Shown: positions 33,802-44,703, counted from the stretch's first letter. The stretch: 64,000 nucleotides of DNA from Massospora cicadina (GCA_022478985.1 JAKSZP010009314.1:62001-126000); one strand, 5' to 3'. Notes: generated by a model not told the origin, from the letters alone. Numbers and translations are program-made.

Positions 33802-34393
33802 TGTCGCGATTCTAATATGACTGGACGATAAGCCCTAAGTCAATATGGCGAAATGAATGGAACCTGCCGGAATCAAACTGGTAATGGTAATTTAAGTGCT
33901 TCAGAATGAGGCGATATTGGATTAATGAGTTATATTGGATATGACAATTTTATATTGGTTCGCTTCTAAAATAAGGCGATGTCAACATTTGATGAAATGG
34001 TTTTAGATCGCCTCAAATCAAGGCGATAGATAATTAAAGAATAATATGCTGAAACCAATGAAAAGATGGCGACATGAATAAACTAAGCGATAAGTCAGTA
34101 CTGGCAGAGGCCACTGGGATATCAGTGAAGCAAAGAGACTGGAGGTCCTGTCTTGGATTAAGTGAAGAAAGAAGAGAGAAGAAGAGCGCAGATGAGGAAA
34201 GATCTGCTGAAGATATATTATTTTAATAAAGAAGTTATTGGGAAATTGCTCCTGTGTTTATTATAAAAATTAGGTGGTTAAAGGTGTATTGAGGAACTGG
34301 CAATTACCATATCGACTATTTCAATTGGTTAATGGGGGAAACCCTATATAAAGAACCCTTTAGCGGGTTCTTATGAATCGCCAAGATTCAACA
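33802..34393 (+). repeat. LTR-5 3' LTR
   Basis: 592 bp, starts TGTCGCGATTC and ends ATTCAACA. It retains more CpG sites at the start than the 5' copy. Confidence 0.95.
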
Positions 34394-34398
34394 GTTTG

Positions 34399-35630
34399 GT
34401 TTAAGGCCCACGCCATCGCTTTTTCCCCTTGTTTCTTCAAGTCATTATACGCCCTTCTGCAATGGTGGCTTTGGTTAGGCCGCCAACCGCCAGTGCGCCT
34501 GGATGTCATGTTTGGCCCTCGCCATAGTGGTGGCATGGGCCTGCTCAACTATGAGGTCCACGCCGCCAAAATCCTTAGCACCTGGATCGCTTCAGTCACC
34601 AACCCTACGATCTCAGCCCAGCACTGATCCTCTCAGTCTGCTCCAACTTCTCCCACGCCCTGGGCCTCACCAATCTGGCCCACCCCCAGACTCTGTTAAA
34701 GTATCTCGCCTCACACTCTTCTGCTGTGGGCCCACATGGGACATCACCCCCACTTCAAAAGGATTCTCCTCTCCATGCGGAGCGCTGAGTGGAGAATTTG
34801 CATCAGTGGGCACTCCGCCCTGAGGGGGCGCCCTACTCATTGGTTCACTCAGGAAATACAAGGACTACCAATTCTGAACGGAGTGATATCCATGAGGTCC
34901 CCTTACCATAGCCAGGGTGGACTACCTGGACGTGTTGGACATCCCCTACTCCCTCAATACCCAGAAAGCCATATGGAAGTACTCCCACCACCCTCTTCTG
35001 CAGCTGCATATTCGTTCCCATGTGTGGCACTACTTGAGATGGGTATACCATACTGCTGAGTACTCTAACGCTTTGCACTCATCTTGCATCGTGTGTGACC
35101 AGTATGGAACTTTGGTTCACCGCCTGGAAGAGTGCCCTTCCTCAGAAGCAATATGGCGTGAAGTTCAGCATCTCTTTCGCCAGGATCAGGCACAGCCCTT
35201 CGACCTGTCTAAGGAAATCTTCACTTTGTCCATAATTTCCTCTCTACCTTCTTCCCTCTGTGCCTTAATGGTTGCAATCGCTATGTGGACTATCCACACA
35301 ATTGTATTAGATGCTATCTCAGGCTCTACTCCCACCTTCCAGGTAGTTATAAGCCAGTTTCAGTCGCACCTTATGAACCACTTTCAAGCTTGGATGTTTG
35401 GGTACCTCCCACCCCATCGCTGCCAGATGGTCTCATCCTGGTTCCCGGTTTGGTTCATCACTTCAGACCCCTTCCTACATATGTGCTCAATAGTGGAGCA
35501 AGCCCCTACACACATAACCCCTCTTCCTTCTCTTGGCGTTCCCGCTGGCAACAGGAGATAGTGTTTGCCTCTCTGGGGTGCCCTCCTCTCGCTGAAGTTT
35601 GTTTCATTAGTTTAGTTTATGTATAAGAAA
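34399..35630 (+). pseudogene. LINE-b ORF2, C-terminal part
   Basis: Resumes in the LINE as FKAHAIAFSPCFFKSLYALL, then VMFGPRHSGGMGLLNYEVHA, MRSAEWRICISGHSALRGRP and, in the 214-codon open piece 34917-35561, YLDVLDIPYSLNTQKAIWKY. The zinc motif is CIVCDQYGTLVHRLEEC (about 35085-35135). All match LINE-a 2125-3078. The zinc ligands are intact. Confidence 0.9.
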
Positions 35631-36324
35631 TGTCAATCCCCTGGTTGGCCTTCCTCAAATAAAATTAACTATTTGTTCATGAGATAATACATTCTATATA
35701 AATAAATAAATAGAAGGATACTTTTGTAAAGAAAAGTTTAGGCCAATTCTTGTCGATACCCAGTTTAGCACAGATTTGTTTGTGGTTTTAAAGTTTACTA
35801 GATGATCCTAATCGACTCTTTTTTATAATGGTAGATGGCTACCAATAAAACTAAGAGCAAATTATATTGATTAGTTATAAAATTACCAACAACTCAGCCA
35901 AACTAATTAAACTTATTGAATTAACTAAAACTTCAACCACTTACCAGAAAACATTGAGTCCATCAAATTACCCTAATTCCACCGACCACTTAATAAGACC
36001 AATTAACTTATTTCAACCAATCACTAACTGCTTTATTGAAAACCGTTAAGCAAATTAATCAACCCAAAATCACCAACCGCTCACCAAAACTATATAAACT
36101 ATTGAATTGACCAAATATGAATTTGCTCAGTTGGAACAATAAACCAATTTACAAATTAAAACATATAAAACATTTTATTTTATTTTATTTGAAAATTAAA
36201 AATCTGGCTTTGAGGTGCACACAGACCCCCTCCCATCCACCTATATCCAAATTTTTAAAGCTCTACGTGCTGTAATTTTGGCTGGGCGTCTTGCTCATGC
36301 ACACACTTGTTTTTATTAATATAG

Positions 36325-36767
36325 ATACCTTTGGCCATCATCATCATAATCCGTCTGTACTCTTATTTGGGACAAAAACATAGTTGGTCAATTGATAACA
36401 AATATGTCATCTTTCCACCAGAAAGTCCCACAATCAGCCATGCATGGCAGTTGGCGTTTAGCTAAGAATCTTCTGAACTTTATTTGGGTTAGTAAAATCA
36501 TTGTCAGATGGTTGATAATAAATATGTTAGCTTTCCACCAGAAAATCCCACAATCCCCCATGATTTGCAGTCAGCATTAAACTAGGAATCTGCCAAACCC
36601 AGATGATTAGTATTCATTGTTCAACATCCTTGGCATTGGTCGCTGGTGTCACTTTTATATAACGATAAAATAGTGAACTAGGTGATTAGCTGGAAATCAC
36701 CTCCAACAAACCCACACCCCTAATTCTGATATTATCAGGAGGAATTTGTTTATTTAATTTTCTGACA
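36325..36767 (+). repeat. LTR-4 5' LTR, second part
   Basis: Aligns with 37700-38138: TATTTGGGACA..AAACATAG, GCTTTCCACCAGAAAATCCC, GATTTGCAGTCAGC and ACCCCTAATTCTGATATTA. Ends TCTGACA. Confidence 0.85.
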
Positions 36768-36946
36768 TTTCCCCCACTTAACCATATGGATTCCTCCAGC
36801 ATGACCCACCCTAATGGTATGCCAAACATACCCCAGCGCCCCAAAAAGGAGGTCTGGGTCCAAACCAGTGTCTCTTGCCACCTCCTACCTTTCCTCAAAC
36901 TACTCGAGCAGACCACCAGTGAAGCCCCCTGTAGTGAGAAGTAATG
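36768..36946 (+). other. LTR-4 internal region, 179 bp, non-coding
   Basis: Nothing resembling gag, pol or a canonical tRNA primer site. It starts TTTCCCCCACTTAACC and ends AAGTAA before the 3' LTR. A minus-strand open frame of 76 codons overlaps it but crosses into the LTR and has no family match. Confidence 0.6.
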
Positions 36947-38138
36947 TCAAAAAAATTTTCAAACAATAGGGCCTCCGCTAATGTGCCAGGAAAACCAGTA
37001 TGGAGACTGACTGACCCTTGATGTTTTGCCTTCATAGACATACCAACCCCCTATAAGTCCACGTCTAATTAGCCAACCCAGCAGACCAACGACTTCGCCT
37101 TAGCCCCATGGTCCCTCTTGGGTGTGCCCCAGCAAGTCCATCCCCCATCCTGGGAGGCCATGGCACTCCTGCACTGCATCACCCTCAGGACCAATCACCA
37201 ACCCATCTTGATTGGGCCCTGGCAAGTCCATCCCCTATCCTGGGCATCTATGGCACTCCTGTGCTGCACCACCCTCATGGCTGACAGTCAGCAGCACATC
37301 ATCATTGGTGGCTGGTTGGCCAGGTTCCCATTGTTTCCTCATAGGGATGAGGTATGGGAGCTGGCAGCTTCAGCCACTCCAGGCATGTCACCACGTGCCT
37401 ACTTCAGGGATCTCCAGTCCATCCCTATCCACTTTAGTGTCCTTTGCTACTTCAAATAAATAGAAATTGGGTGAAAGAAAGATTTTATATGGAGGAAAGG
37501 ATGACTATTTATAATCTAGGCTACTGCGCTTATGAAAACCCCTCAGCTATCCAAGCCAGAACTTCAAAAAATTGATGTCATTTGTGGTAACGATTCCCTC
37601 CCATTCCGCTTGTCCTGATCACCAAATATTAGGTTGTCTCATCCTCAGCATGAGTCACTGGTCAGTAATATCAATTACTATTAACATAATTAACTTTGAG
37701 CGTTCTCAGCATAAGTTTCCAGTACTCTGATTTGGGACAGAAAAACATAGTCACACGATTAATAATTAATATGTCAGCTTTCCACTTGAAAATCCCAAAA
37801 TTGACTACACATGGCGGTTGGAGTCAAGCTAAGATTCTGATGAACTTGGATTTGAGGCAGCAAAATTATTGTCAGATGGTTGATAACGTATATGTCATTT
37901 TTCTGCTAGAAAATCCCACAATCACCCATGATTTACAGTCAGTGTCAAACTAGGAATCTGTCAAACCCAAATGATTAGTAGTAATTGATTGACATCCATA
38001 GCATTAGTCACTGGAATGATCTTTATATATCATTAAAATTATAGTGAAGTAGGCGATAAGCCAGCAATCATCACCTACTAACTGATACCCCTAATTTTGA
38101 TATTAATGAGAGGACTCCATCTGGTTAATTTTATGCTA
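36947..38138 (+). repeat. LTR-4 3' LTR
   Basis: 1192 bp, from TGTCAAAAAA to ATGCTA, followed by TCCTT. Uninterrupted, so it shows what the 5' LTR looked like before insert Z. Confidence 0.85.
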
Positions 38139-38143
38139 TCCTT

Positions 38144-39445
38144 AATGGATCCCGCTGTGAAGACAGGTCCCGAGTTAGTAACAGTATTTCCCCCTGAGAT
38201 GATCATAGCTCCTCCGTTCTAAGCCATTTTCATGGTTGCACCCCAAATCCAGCCTACAACCAAGCCAAAACCCAATCAAAGCTCAAATCTTAATCTAAAT
38301 CTAAGTCCAAATCCAAATCCTGCAGTTCACATTTCCCAGTATTCCTGATATTCCTGTTATGCTGATGGGTGAAGTTACCCCATCAGATTTAGTCCATCCA
38401 GTAACTAAAGTTAACCCACCTGATCCAGCCCTGGTGTCCCCTACCAGAGAGGGTTCTCTCATGATGCTGTTTTGGCATCCCAGTTCACATATTTTTGAAG
38501 GTTTGAATCCTAGGGGAAGATTGAAGAAGGTGCATCCCCTTTTGGATGGAATTTTAAAAGGATATGATATTATATTTTGTGACAAGATATGAGTCTTTTC
38601 TGAGATGCGACCCCATATAATAACGGAACATCATGATCCCCCAACCATGGGGCATCCTGGCACAAAAAAATTATATCAATTTTATTAAATGAGGGTATGA
38701 TTGGAATGGGCTTACAAATGAGGTTCCAAATTGTATTGAGCAATGCTTAGTCTGTGCCAATTCCAAGCCAGAAAACAGGACATAATGGCCTCATCCACCC
38801 TCTCCATCAGGGTGGCAGGTCATGGACATCGAAGTTAGTGGGCTTCATTTTAAGTTTACCCGAATTTTGTTGGTATAATGCAATTATGGTGGTAGTTGAT
38901 CTCTTTATAAAATATGTTATCTTTATCTATTGCTTTTAACTACTACTGCTGAGGGAATAGAAAAGTTGTTTGTAGCATATGGTTTTTGTTTTTGAGTTCC
39001 ACAGGAATAATCAGTGACAGGGGATCTCAGTTTACATTTCTTTTTAGTAATCCTTGTGTGACATGATAAAAGCTAAGCTATGAAGGTCATCAGCCCATTA
39101 CCCCAAATCTAATGGCCAAATAAAGCGTACTAATAATTCCTTAGATCAGTATCTCCAATGCTACGCAACTACCCTACAAGACACATGGGCAGCGGACCTC
39201 CCTCTAGCTCAATTTTCCTATAACAACTTCCCCTATTCATAAAAATGAGTGTCCCCTATGTAAGCTAGTCTGGATTACAACCCAGCTTTCACTATTAGAT
39301 CTCAGACGTGGAGTAAAATCCCAGCAGCAAATTCCTTCATCACTCATATCTAAAAGAACCAACAGCAAGTTCAGAACCAACTTACTAAATCAATCAATGA
39401 CAATAAGCGATTTTTAGATAAGTAGCAATTTTAGGCACCTAACTA
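38144..39445 (+). pseudogene. LTR-2 linker and integrase, first part
   Basis: Resumes LTR-2: GPELVTVFPPEMIIAPPF (RNase H to integrase linker), then a repetitive Asn/Pro/Leu-rich stretch (38258-38325). Zinc region EHHDPPTMGHPGTKKLY (38630-38680) and CLVCANSKPEKQDIM. Core near 38820-38900, then GIISDRGSQFTF (about 39005-39040). Near 39150 CYATTLQDTWAADLPLAQFS. LTR-6 cuts it at 39450. Many frameshifts. Confidence 0.83.
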
Positions 39446-39857
39446 TCAAGTGTAAGTCAGGGGGAGCGCCACCTCCATTTGAATTTGAGGAGATGTTCCC
39501 ATTCTTAACCAAGAAGTGGCCCAGAAGGTGGCGGCCCCCCTCGTCTCCCAGGGTGACATCTTCCATGTGATGGATGAGCGGTGGGTCACGGCCTACCCTT
39601 TAAGCACTTCACTTCCAACCCCAGTCCTTACTTATGGAGAATTGATAATTTAATTGATAGGAACTATATCAAGTGGAAGAAGATTCAGAACCTGCATGAG
39701 TTAAAGGGGATAAATTTGGTTAACAGCAACGATTTTTTGGTTTTAATAGTTTCCAATTCCAAACCCTTGGCAACAAAGCCCAACAGTTGTGTACTTTTGG
39801 CTAATAAATGTCTAGTTTCAAATCTTTGGAAATGCTCGCCAATGGCATCAGGCCATT

Positions 39858-39944
39858 GGGAAATGTAGCTGATAGTTTAAAACCCACCCCAGACACATCA
39901 AATCTTTGTCTGGGGTGGGTTTTAAACTATCAGCTACATTTCCC
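39858..39944. repeat. Perfect 38-bp inverted repeat in LTR-6 5' LTR
   Basis: Left arm 39858-39895 and right arm 39907-39944 are exact reverse complements over 38 bases, with an 11-base spacer. The left arm starts GGGAAATGTAGCTGATAG. The matching part of the 3' LTR (about 51808-51875) has only the decayed left-arm sequence and no second arm. Perfect arms in an otherwise decayed element suggest a later event. Confidence 0.92.
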
Positions 39945-40230
39945 ACTTAGTCAAATGGATGCCACAGTGATTGGGTTCAGGCAGGTTGGGCACCCCAAAC
40001 TTGTTCCCGATCTCTTGGGACTGCCCCTACATGGGGTGCCTTGTGAGTTTCCTGCTGCCCATCAGGTGAGACGCCGTCACTCCAGTTTGTAGAACTGTAG
40101 AAAATCCTCAACTTGGGCATTTTTGGATGAACAAACAGCAACTCAGCCTGCTGCCAATATTTTTAAAGTCAATTCAGAATAAAATTGTCTTTCCCCGTCA
40201 CCCAAAGTTTGCCAAGTTAGGTAAAATCTC

Positions 40231-40533
40231 TTTTTTAGAACTAGTGGTGCACAACCTAAAAGGGGGAGCCGCCATGCATCTTTATTTGCTAATGAGCTAA
40301 ACTAAAGGGATTATTGTAAATGAAAAAATCCTAATATAGCCCCTAAGTCATCAGCTTAGGAAGCCATATCAGAAGGTGAGGAAGCTTTGAGGAAACTTTT
40401 TTCTGGCACCCACTTTAGCTGGAGGACCATGGCGGACAACAGAAGGGTGGGGAATCAGCGACATGTGGCATAAGGAGGTAAAATTGTGGGTTTTTCTTTG
40501 TTAATAAGGCCGGTGGTGTCCATTGCCTCAACG
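40231..40533 (-). mobile_element. R1: truncated retroposon, minus strand
   Basis: A 303-bp insert in the LTR-6 5' LTR with a 15-bp TSD: GTTAGGTAAAATCTC (40216-40230) and GTTAGGTCAAATCTC (40534-40548). On the minus strand it reads like the last 300 bp of R3 (57008-57309): AATGGACACC, CCGCCATGGTCCTC, AAGTTTCCTCAAAGCTTCCT, AAATAAAGATG and GGCTCCCCCTTTT. It ends in a six-A tail. Confidence 0.9.
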
Positions 40534-40946
40534 GTTAGGTCAAATCTCAAGGGCCCCAATCCCACGTTTTCCCAAGCTATTCTCCAATATGATCATCTAT
40601 TTAAACAGGCATAAGCCTGAGAAAATTGATGGTCAATTTTCTATTCTTAAATTCAATAAAAATTCCTGAGCTTCAATTTAAAATTTTTATGACAAAATAC
40701 AAAACGCCCAATCCAATACCACTCTTCTCAACACCCAGAACCGCACCCCAGGGGCTATGACAGCCTGGCTCGTTGCCCAGTTGCTATTTACAATATCGCC
40801 TACTAGCGCTTGCTGGTTAATTACCTCACAGCCCATTTTAACGTTGTTTAATCAACAGAGTCCCTGGCATTTAGGCTTGCCTTTTGGGTGCTTTTGGCAT
40901 CCACACTGGCAGACTGGTTTAACCTTTATCTTCCGCTTTCATGTCA

Positions 40947-41499
40947 TAATTGACTATCCTTTTGTTTTCCACCATTTCTTCCCTCCATGTCGAGATGGGT
41001 ACAGCAGTGGTCATCATATACTAGATTAATGTACTGTGGGTATCCTGCTTTCTGTTGTTTTTCTGACTGATTGCCAATTTTGTATGCTTCTCTGAGGTGG
41101 TATTAAGGGATTTTGCCATGGCTGCACTGCCTAGTGCCCTCAACGCTTTACTTGGTCTACCCTCAAAATGTGATCTTCATTCTTGATTCTGCTGACCTGG
41201 CCTCAGTTTCTAATACCAGCACCAAATCAGTATCTGTATTGATTCTAGGGGCCAATGCTGGCTCTGCGCCCATGTTAGTTTTCTTTCACACCTGTCTATA
41301 AATCGTTGGTGGACCAGCCTGAAGAGAAACCAATCAAAATTCTTTGCCACACCAGTTCTGCTCCTTCCACAAACCTTGTTATATCAGCTGGCCTTGTTGT
41401 AATATCTTTTTTATCAACATTCATGACTATATTCGCAAATAAACAGAATTCCGCCTACTTCAGGTCTAATTAAAATTAGTATCAGAGCACACCAAGTAT
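40947..41499 (+). other. LTR-6 gag position, unrecognised
   Basis: About 550 bp between LTR and protease. Short open frame 41113-41301 without a knuckle or a motif that I recognise. Gag is either lost or decayed. Confidence 0.4.
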
Positions 41500-41836
41500 C
41501 TTTTGAGGCTTGGTCAACACGGGGGCAGCGGGTAACTTCATGAGTATGGAGTTAGCTCAGCAGCTCGATCTAGACTTAGACGTGGGGCCAGCAGTGTTGG
41601 TTTCATTAACAGCTGACCAACCCTCCTTTATAGTATGGCGCCCCATACCTTTCTCAGTCCACCAGTTTAGTTTCTGTGATTGCTTCTTTGCGGTGTCCAA
41701 CCTTATATTCCCAGTAAGTTTTAGGTGTGGGTTGGTAGCATCAGCAGCATGTGAGAATCAACTGGGAGACAAATATGCTGTCCTTCATCAACAATCAAGT
41801 GGAGGGTGTGTCTCCATTGCTGGACACTCTCACTAA
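41500..41836 (+). pseudogene. LTR-6 protease, catalytic Asp lost
   Basis: GLVNTGAAGNFMSMELAQQL: the usual VDTGA is VNTGA (AAC following GTC, consistent with a CpG transition). Then LDLDVGPAVLVSLTADQPSF and the hydrophobic C-terminal part. Open from 41510 to 41836. Confidence 0.82.
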
Positions 41837-41999
41837 AGCTTGTGGCCATGGTTCCATTACAGCCCTCGTCTCCCCATAGGCCTTCCACCGGAGTTCCATT
41901 GCATTGAGGGACTACTAGATTATTTTGAGACTGAGCAGGCTTGACGCCTCTCCCCATATGTAATTCGACATGAAATTCCAAACAATGGTGGAAACGATG

Positions 42000-42830
42000 A
42001 ATATAAACTGCCCACTGTACCCACATATGGTGGGGGAGGGATGTGGCCCTTAATGCATGGTTGGATGGCATGCTCAAGAAGAGTTGGTTGTTCAAGGAGA
42101 CATCCCCAGTTACCTCTCAAATTGTCTTAACCAAAAAGGCAGATGGGTCACTTCGTCCCAGCGTGGATTATGGCCACCTCAGTAATATAACGGTTCATGA
42201 CCCCTACTTACTTCCATTGGAGCAGATCATTGGCCAAGCAATTATGAAGTTGCATGTATTACAAATCTCAATCTGTTAAACCCCTTTAATCAAATTTGGG
42301 TGGTCAAAGGCCAGGAATGGCTTACCACTATCTGGATAAGACGAGTCATATTTCAACTTAGAGTGATGCATATTGGTCTGAAGAACGCACCTGCAACATT
42401 CCAGAGAATAATTAATACCATGCTAGGGGATCTTGGATTCTCTGCGCAGTTGCATATATTGATGATATCTTAGTAATTCCCCCTCACACAAACAGCATGC
42501 AAAAGATTTTGAGGCGGTGGAGGCTGTCCTGCATAAGGATAGGCTGTTTTTCAAACTTTCAAGATGCAAATTCTACATGGAAAAGGTTACCTTCTTGGGG
42601 TGTCTTGTCTTAAAAGATGGTTACTCCATCCTTCCCATTAAACGGGACGCCACCAGTGAGTGGCCAACTCCAACGACCCAGAAGCAATTAAGAAGCTTCT
42701 TGGGCACCATCATTTTTCTGATTAGATTATATCTCACACTCTCGCAGTTGGCTGCACCACTGCATTCACGCACAGGCAAGAATGTATCTTTCCACTGGAT
42801 GCCCAAGTGCCAACAAGCATTTTAGTTTTG
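42000..42830 (+). pseudogene. LTR-6 reverse transcriptase
   Basis: Entry at 42003 (NCPLYPHMVGEG-type), LTKKADGSLRPSVDYGHLSN (42124-42190), PFNQIWVVKGQEWLTT-type region at 42290. The box is AYIDDILVI near 42455 with both aspartates kept. FFKLSRCKFYMEKVTFLGCL at 42548-42610. Then KQLRSFLGTIIFLIRLYLTL (42685-42740). Frameshifted several times. Confidence 0.88.
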
Positions 42831-42879
42831 ATCAAGGAGTTGTTCTTGTCAACTCCCAACCTTAAGCATGTGGATCCTT

Positions 42880-43270
42880 CCAAACTCTATATTGTAGCAT
42901 GAGATGCATCTTCCGCTGTGATAGGGGCTGCCTTTCTCCAGGAGCACAATGGGTTGGAACATCTGGTCGCTTAATTTTCCTGCAAATTTTTTCTTCCAAA
43001 GAGCAATACTGGGCCATCTATGACAAGGAGTTAGAAACCATAGCGTGGGCCTTAACCCACTGGCGATATCTCTTACATGGTGTTCAACATGAGTTTAATG
43101 TGTAGACTGTCCGCCAAACTCTTATATATTTCCAAAAGCTGCAGAAATTGGCACACAGGCAGTTCCAAACCTATTAGGATATGTGTAGCATCAACTTTAG
43201 ATACGATTTTATAAAAGTAACGTTAAACATTCTCCCCAACTTCTTAAGCCACAAATCTGCTCTTTGCCCA
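42880..43270 (+). pseudogene. LTR-6 RNase H
   Basis: LYIVA-stop-DASSAVIGAAFLQE near 42888-42945, then EQYWAIYDKELETIAWALTH (43003-43062) with the catalytic glutamate, YLLHGVQHEFNV, and an end ILPNFLSHKSALC near 43225. One stop precedes the DAS motif. Confidence 0.87.
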
Positions 43271-43379
43271 GATGGCTCAGATGAAGCGAATCTCGTCATG
43301 GTCATTTCCCCAACCCAAGTCCTAGCCATTAAATCAAAATATGGTTTTAAAAGCATATTTAGCTCCAGATGTACCCTTG

Positions 43380-44135
43380 ATTTTGTGGGTCTTCAGATAC
43401 AAAAGGCATGTGCAGAAAAAGTGGATCTTTTGGAGCGGCTATCCCTTCCATCTTCAAAACATTCCTTATACTACCTGGTGAGGGGCTCATCCATTTAAGT
43501 CACTTTGTGTGGGACCTCCACTCCTCTAAGATGAAGTCATTCAAGATCATCACAATTCCCATGCAGTTGGTCACCCAGTGAACAAGAAATTCATCAATTT
43601 GGTTAAGCGTACCTACAACTGGCTGGTATTGTTAAATGAGGTTCCAGCTTGGATTGCGGATTGCGTGACTTGTGCGTGATCAAATCGGATTAGTTGGGTA
43701 GGAATGACTCCTGAACCCCTTTCAGCAGGAAGAGGGGCTATGGACATTGGTGTTTATGGACTTTGTTGTTGATCTACCCAGCTTCAAGGGTTTCATAGCA
43801 ATTATGGTAGTTCTAGACCGCTTCACAAAATCTCCTTGTTTATCTCATGCTCCTCCTCCATTACTTCCAAAGAAACTGCCCACCTATTTGTGCGTCATAT
43901 GTTTTTGATGTTTGGTCTCCCACAGGAAATTGTTGGCAACCACGGGCCCCAATTTAAAGCGCGGTTTTGGAACAATCTCTTGGCAAAATTAAAGATTATT
44001 CCCTGAAACTCCACCGCATACCATCCACAGTCAGATGATCAAACCAAACGAGTCATTTAGATCTTAGAGCAGTACCTGTGGTACTACGCTTCAGCTTCTC
44101 AGGATACCTGAGCAGATGACCTTCCCCTTACTTAA
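43380..44135 (+). pseudogene. LTR-6 integrase, first part
   Basis: Zinc region with HNSHAVGHPVNKKFI (43549-43595) and CVTCA (43665). The core starts FMDFVVDLPSFKGFIAIMVV (43751-43812), then DRFTKSPCLSHA. NHGPQFKARFWNNL at 43940-43985 has the second Asp changed to Asn. The region is cut by LTR-7 within ADDLPLT, six codons before the YNN motif. Confidence 0.87.
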
Positions 44136-44682
44136 TGTTAGGACTTTGATGTAACTGGATGATAATCCCTGAAGAGTTATGCCAGAATGGTGAGAATCCG
44201 CTGACTAAGATGATATTAATGAGTATTTGAGCGCCTTGAATGAGGCGATATTGGGTATAAAGGGGTTGTTATTGGATCGCCTCCAAATAAGGCGATAAGG
44301 CAATTTTGACATTTGATGAATATTATTTAGATCGCCTCAAATTAGGGTGATAGAGAGTTAAAAAAAGAGCTGAAACCAATGAGATTGGCGGAATAGAATA
44401 GCCTAAGCTATGAGAATGGTATTGTCCAAAGCCGCTTATATATAAGCAAGATAGATGGTTGATAAAGGAAGTTAGTTAGTATTAGAGAAAGAGCATAACA
44501 GCGAAGAGTCACTGTAGTTATAGAAAAAATAAAAGTGTTGTCAGTACAATTGCTCCTGTTTTATTATAGTTTCAGTATGTTTGGAGGACCAATGATCCCC
44601 ACATCATCTGTCTGTTAATTAGTGGGTTCAATTTGTGAAACCCTTATGGATGATTTCAATGGTACCGCCCAAAATTATAACA
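44136..44682 (+). repeat. LTR-7 5' LTR
   Basis: Starts TGTTAGGACTTTG and ends TTATAACA. TATA-like run CTTATATATAAGC near 44433-44446. AATAAAAG near 44528 could be a polyadenylation signal. Confidence 0.93.
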
Positions 44683-44683
44683 G

Positions 44684-44703
44684 TGGTGCTCACTACAGGG
44701 GGC
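44684..44703 (+). other. LTR-7 primer-binding site
   Basis: TGGTGCTCACTACAGGGGGC, one base after the LTR end. Same as in LTR-3, LTR-5 and LTR-8. Confidence 0.85.

Larger units (their letters stand above)
28244..34393 (+). mobile_element. LTR-5: Ty3/gypsy element inside LINE-b
   Basis: LTRs 28244-28840 (597 bp) and 33802-34393 (592 bp), TG to CA, with an exact 5-bp TSD GTTTG (28239-28243, 34394-34398). Without it the LINE reads AAAGTTTGGTTTAAGGCC, continuous with the LINE-a sequence. Internal order: PBS, gag, protease, dUTPase-like segment, RT, RNase H, integrase, polypurine tract. No chromodomain. It is the deepest and so the youngest insertion of its stack. Confidence 0.95.
24263..35669 (+). 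mobile_element. LINE-b: second full-length LINE, split by LTR-5
   Basis: Same family as LINE-a, opposite strand. It is flanked by an 18-bp TSD: TATTTGTTTATGAGATAA (24245-24262) and TATTTGTTCATGAGATAA (35670-35687), one transition apart. Net length without LTR-5 and its TSD is 5252 bp. The 5' end (CTTTTCTCTCTCGTTGCAAA) and 3' end (CCTTCCTCAAATAAA) match those of LINE-a. Both ORFs are broken. Confidence 0.93.
23604..36324. mobile_element. Insert Z in LTR-4, unclassified, carrying LINE-b
   Basis: Sequence present in the LTR-4 5' LTR but absent from its 3' LTR. Without LINE-b it is about 1.29 kb and AT-rich. Edges read AATAGGATACCT (left) and AATATAGATACCT (right), possibly a duplicated target. 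The left part (23604-~24000) and right part (~35745-36150) align with each other, for example ACCAGATGATTCTAA against ACTAGATGATCCTAA. Z thus has an internal ~400-bp direct repeat. No coding motif. Limits are uncertain by 10-15 bp. Confidence 0.55.
22852..38138 (+). mobile_element. LTR-4: near-empty LTR element, internal part 179 bp
   Basis: The 5' LTR (22852-~23603 plus ~36325-36767, about 1195 bp net) and the 3' LTR (36947-38138, 1192 bp) align end to end. Flanks CCCTT (22847-22851) and TCCTT (38139-38143) form a 5-bp TSD with one transition. Only 36768-36946 lies between the LTRs and nothing in it resembles gag or pol, so the element is non-autonomous, like a TRIM but with long LTRs. It interrupts LTR-2 between RNase H and integrase, and LTR-2 resumes directly at 38144. 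Confidence 0.85.
39451..40946 (+). repeat. LTR-6 5' LTR (with R1 inside)
   Basis: Starts TGTAAGTCAGGGGGAGC and ends TTTCATGTCA. Aligns with the 3' LTR on both sides of R1, for example AGTTTGCCAAGTTAGGT and GGCTCGTTGCCCAGTTGCTA. Also holds a perfect inverted repeat not present in the 3' LTR. Confidence 0.93.

Noticed and set aside
38258..38325. Telomere-like short repeats
   Set aside because: Few imperfect units, inside the LTR-2 coding region.
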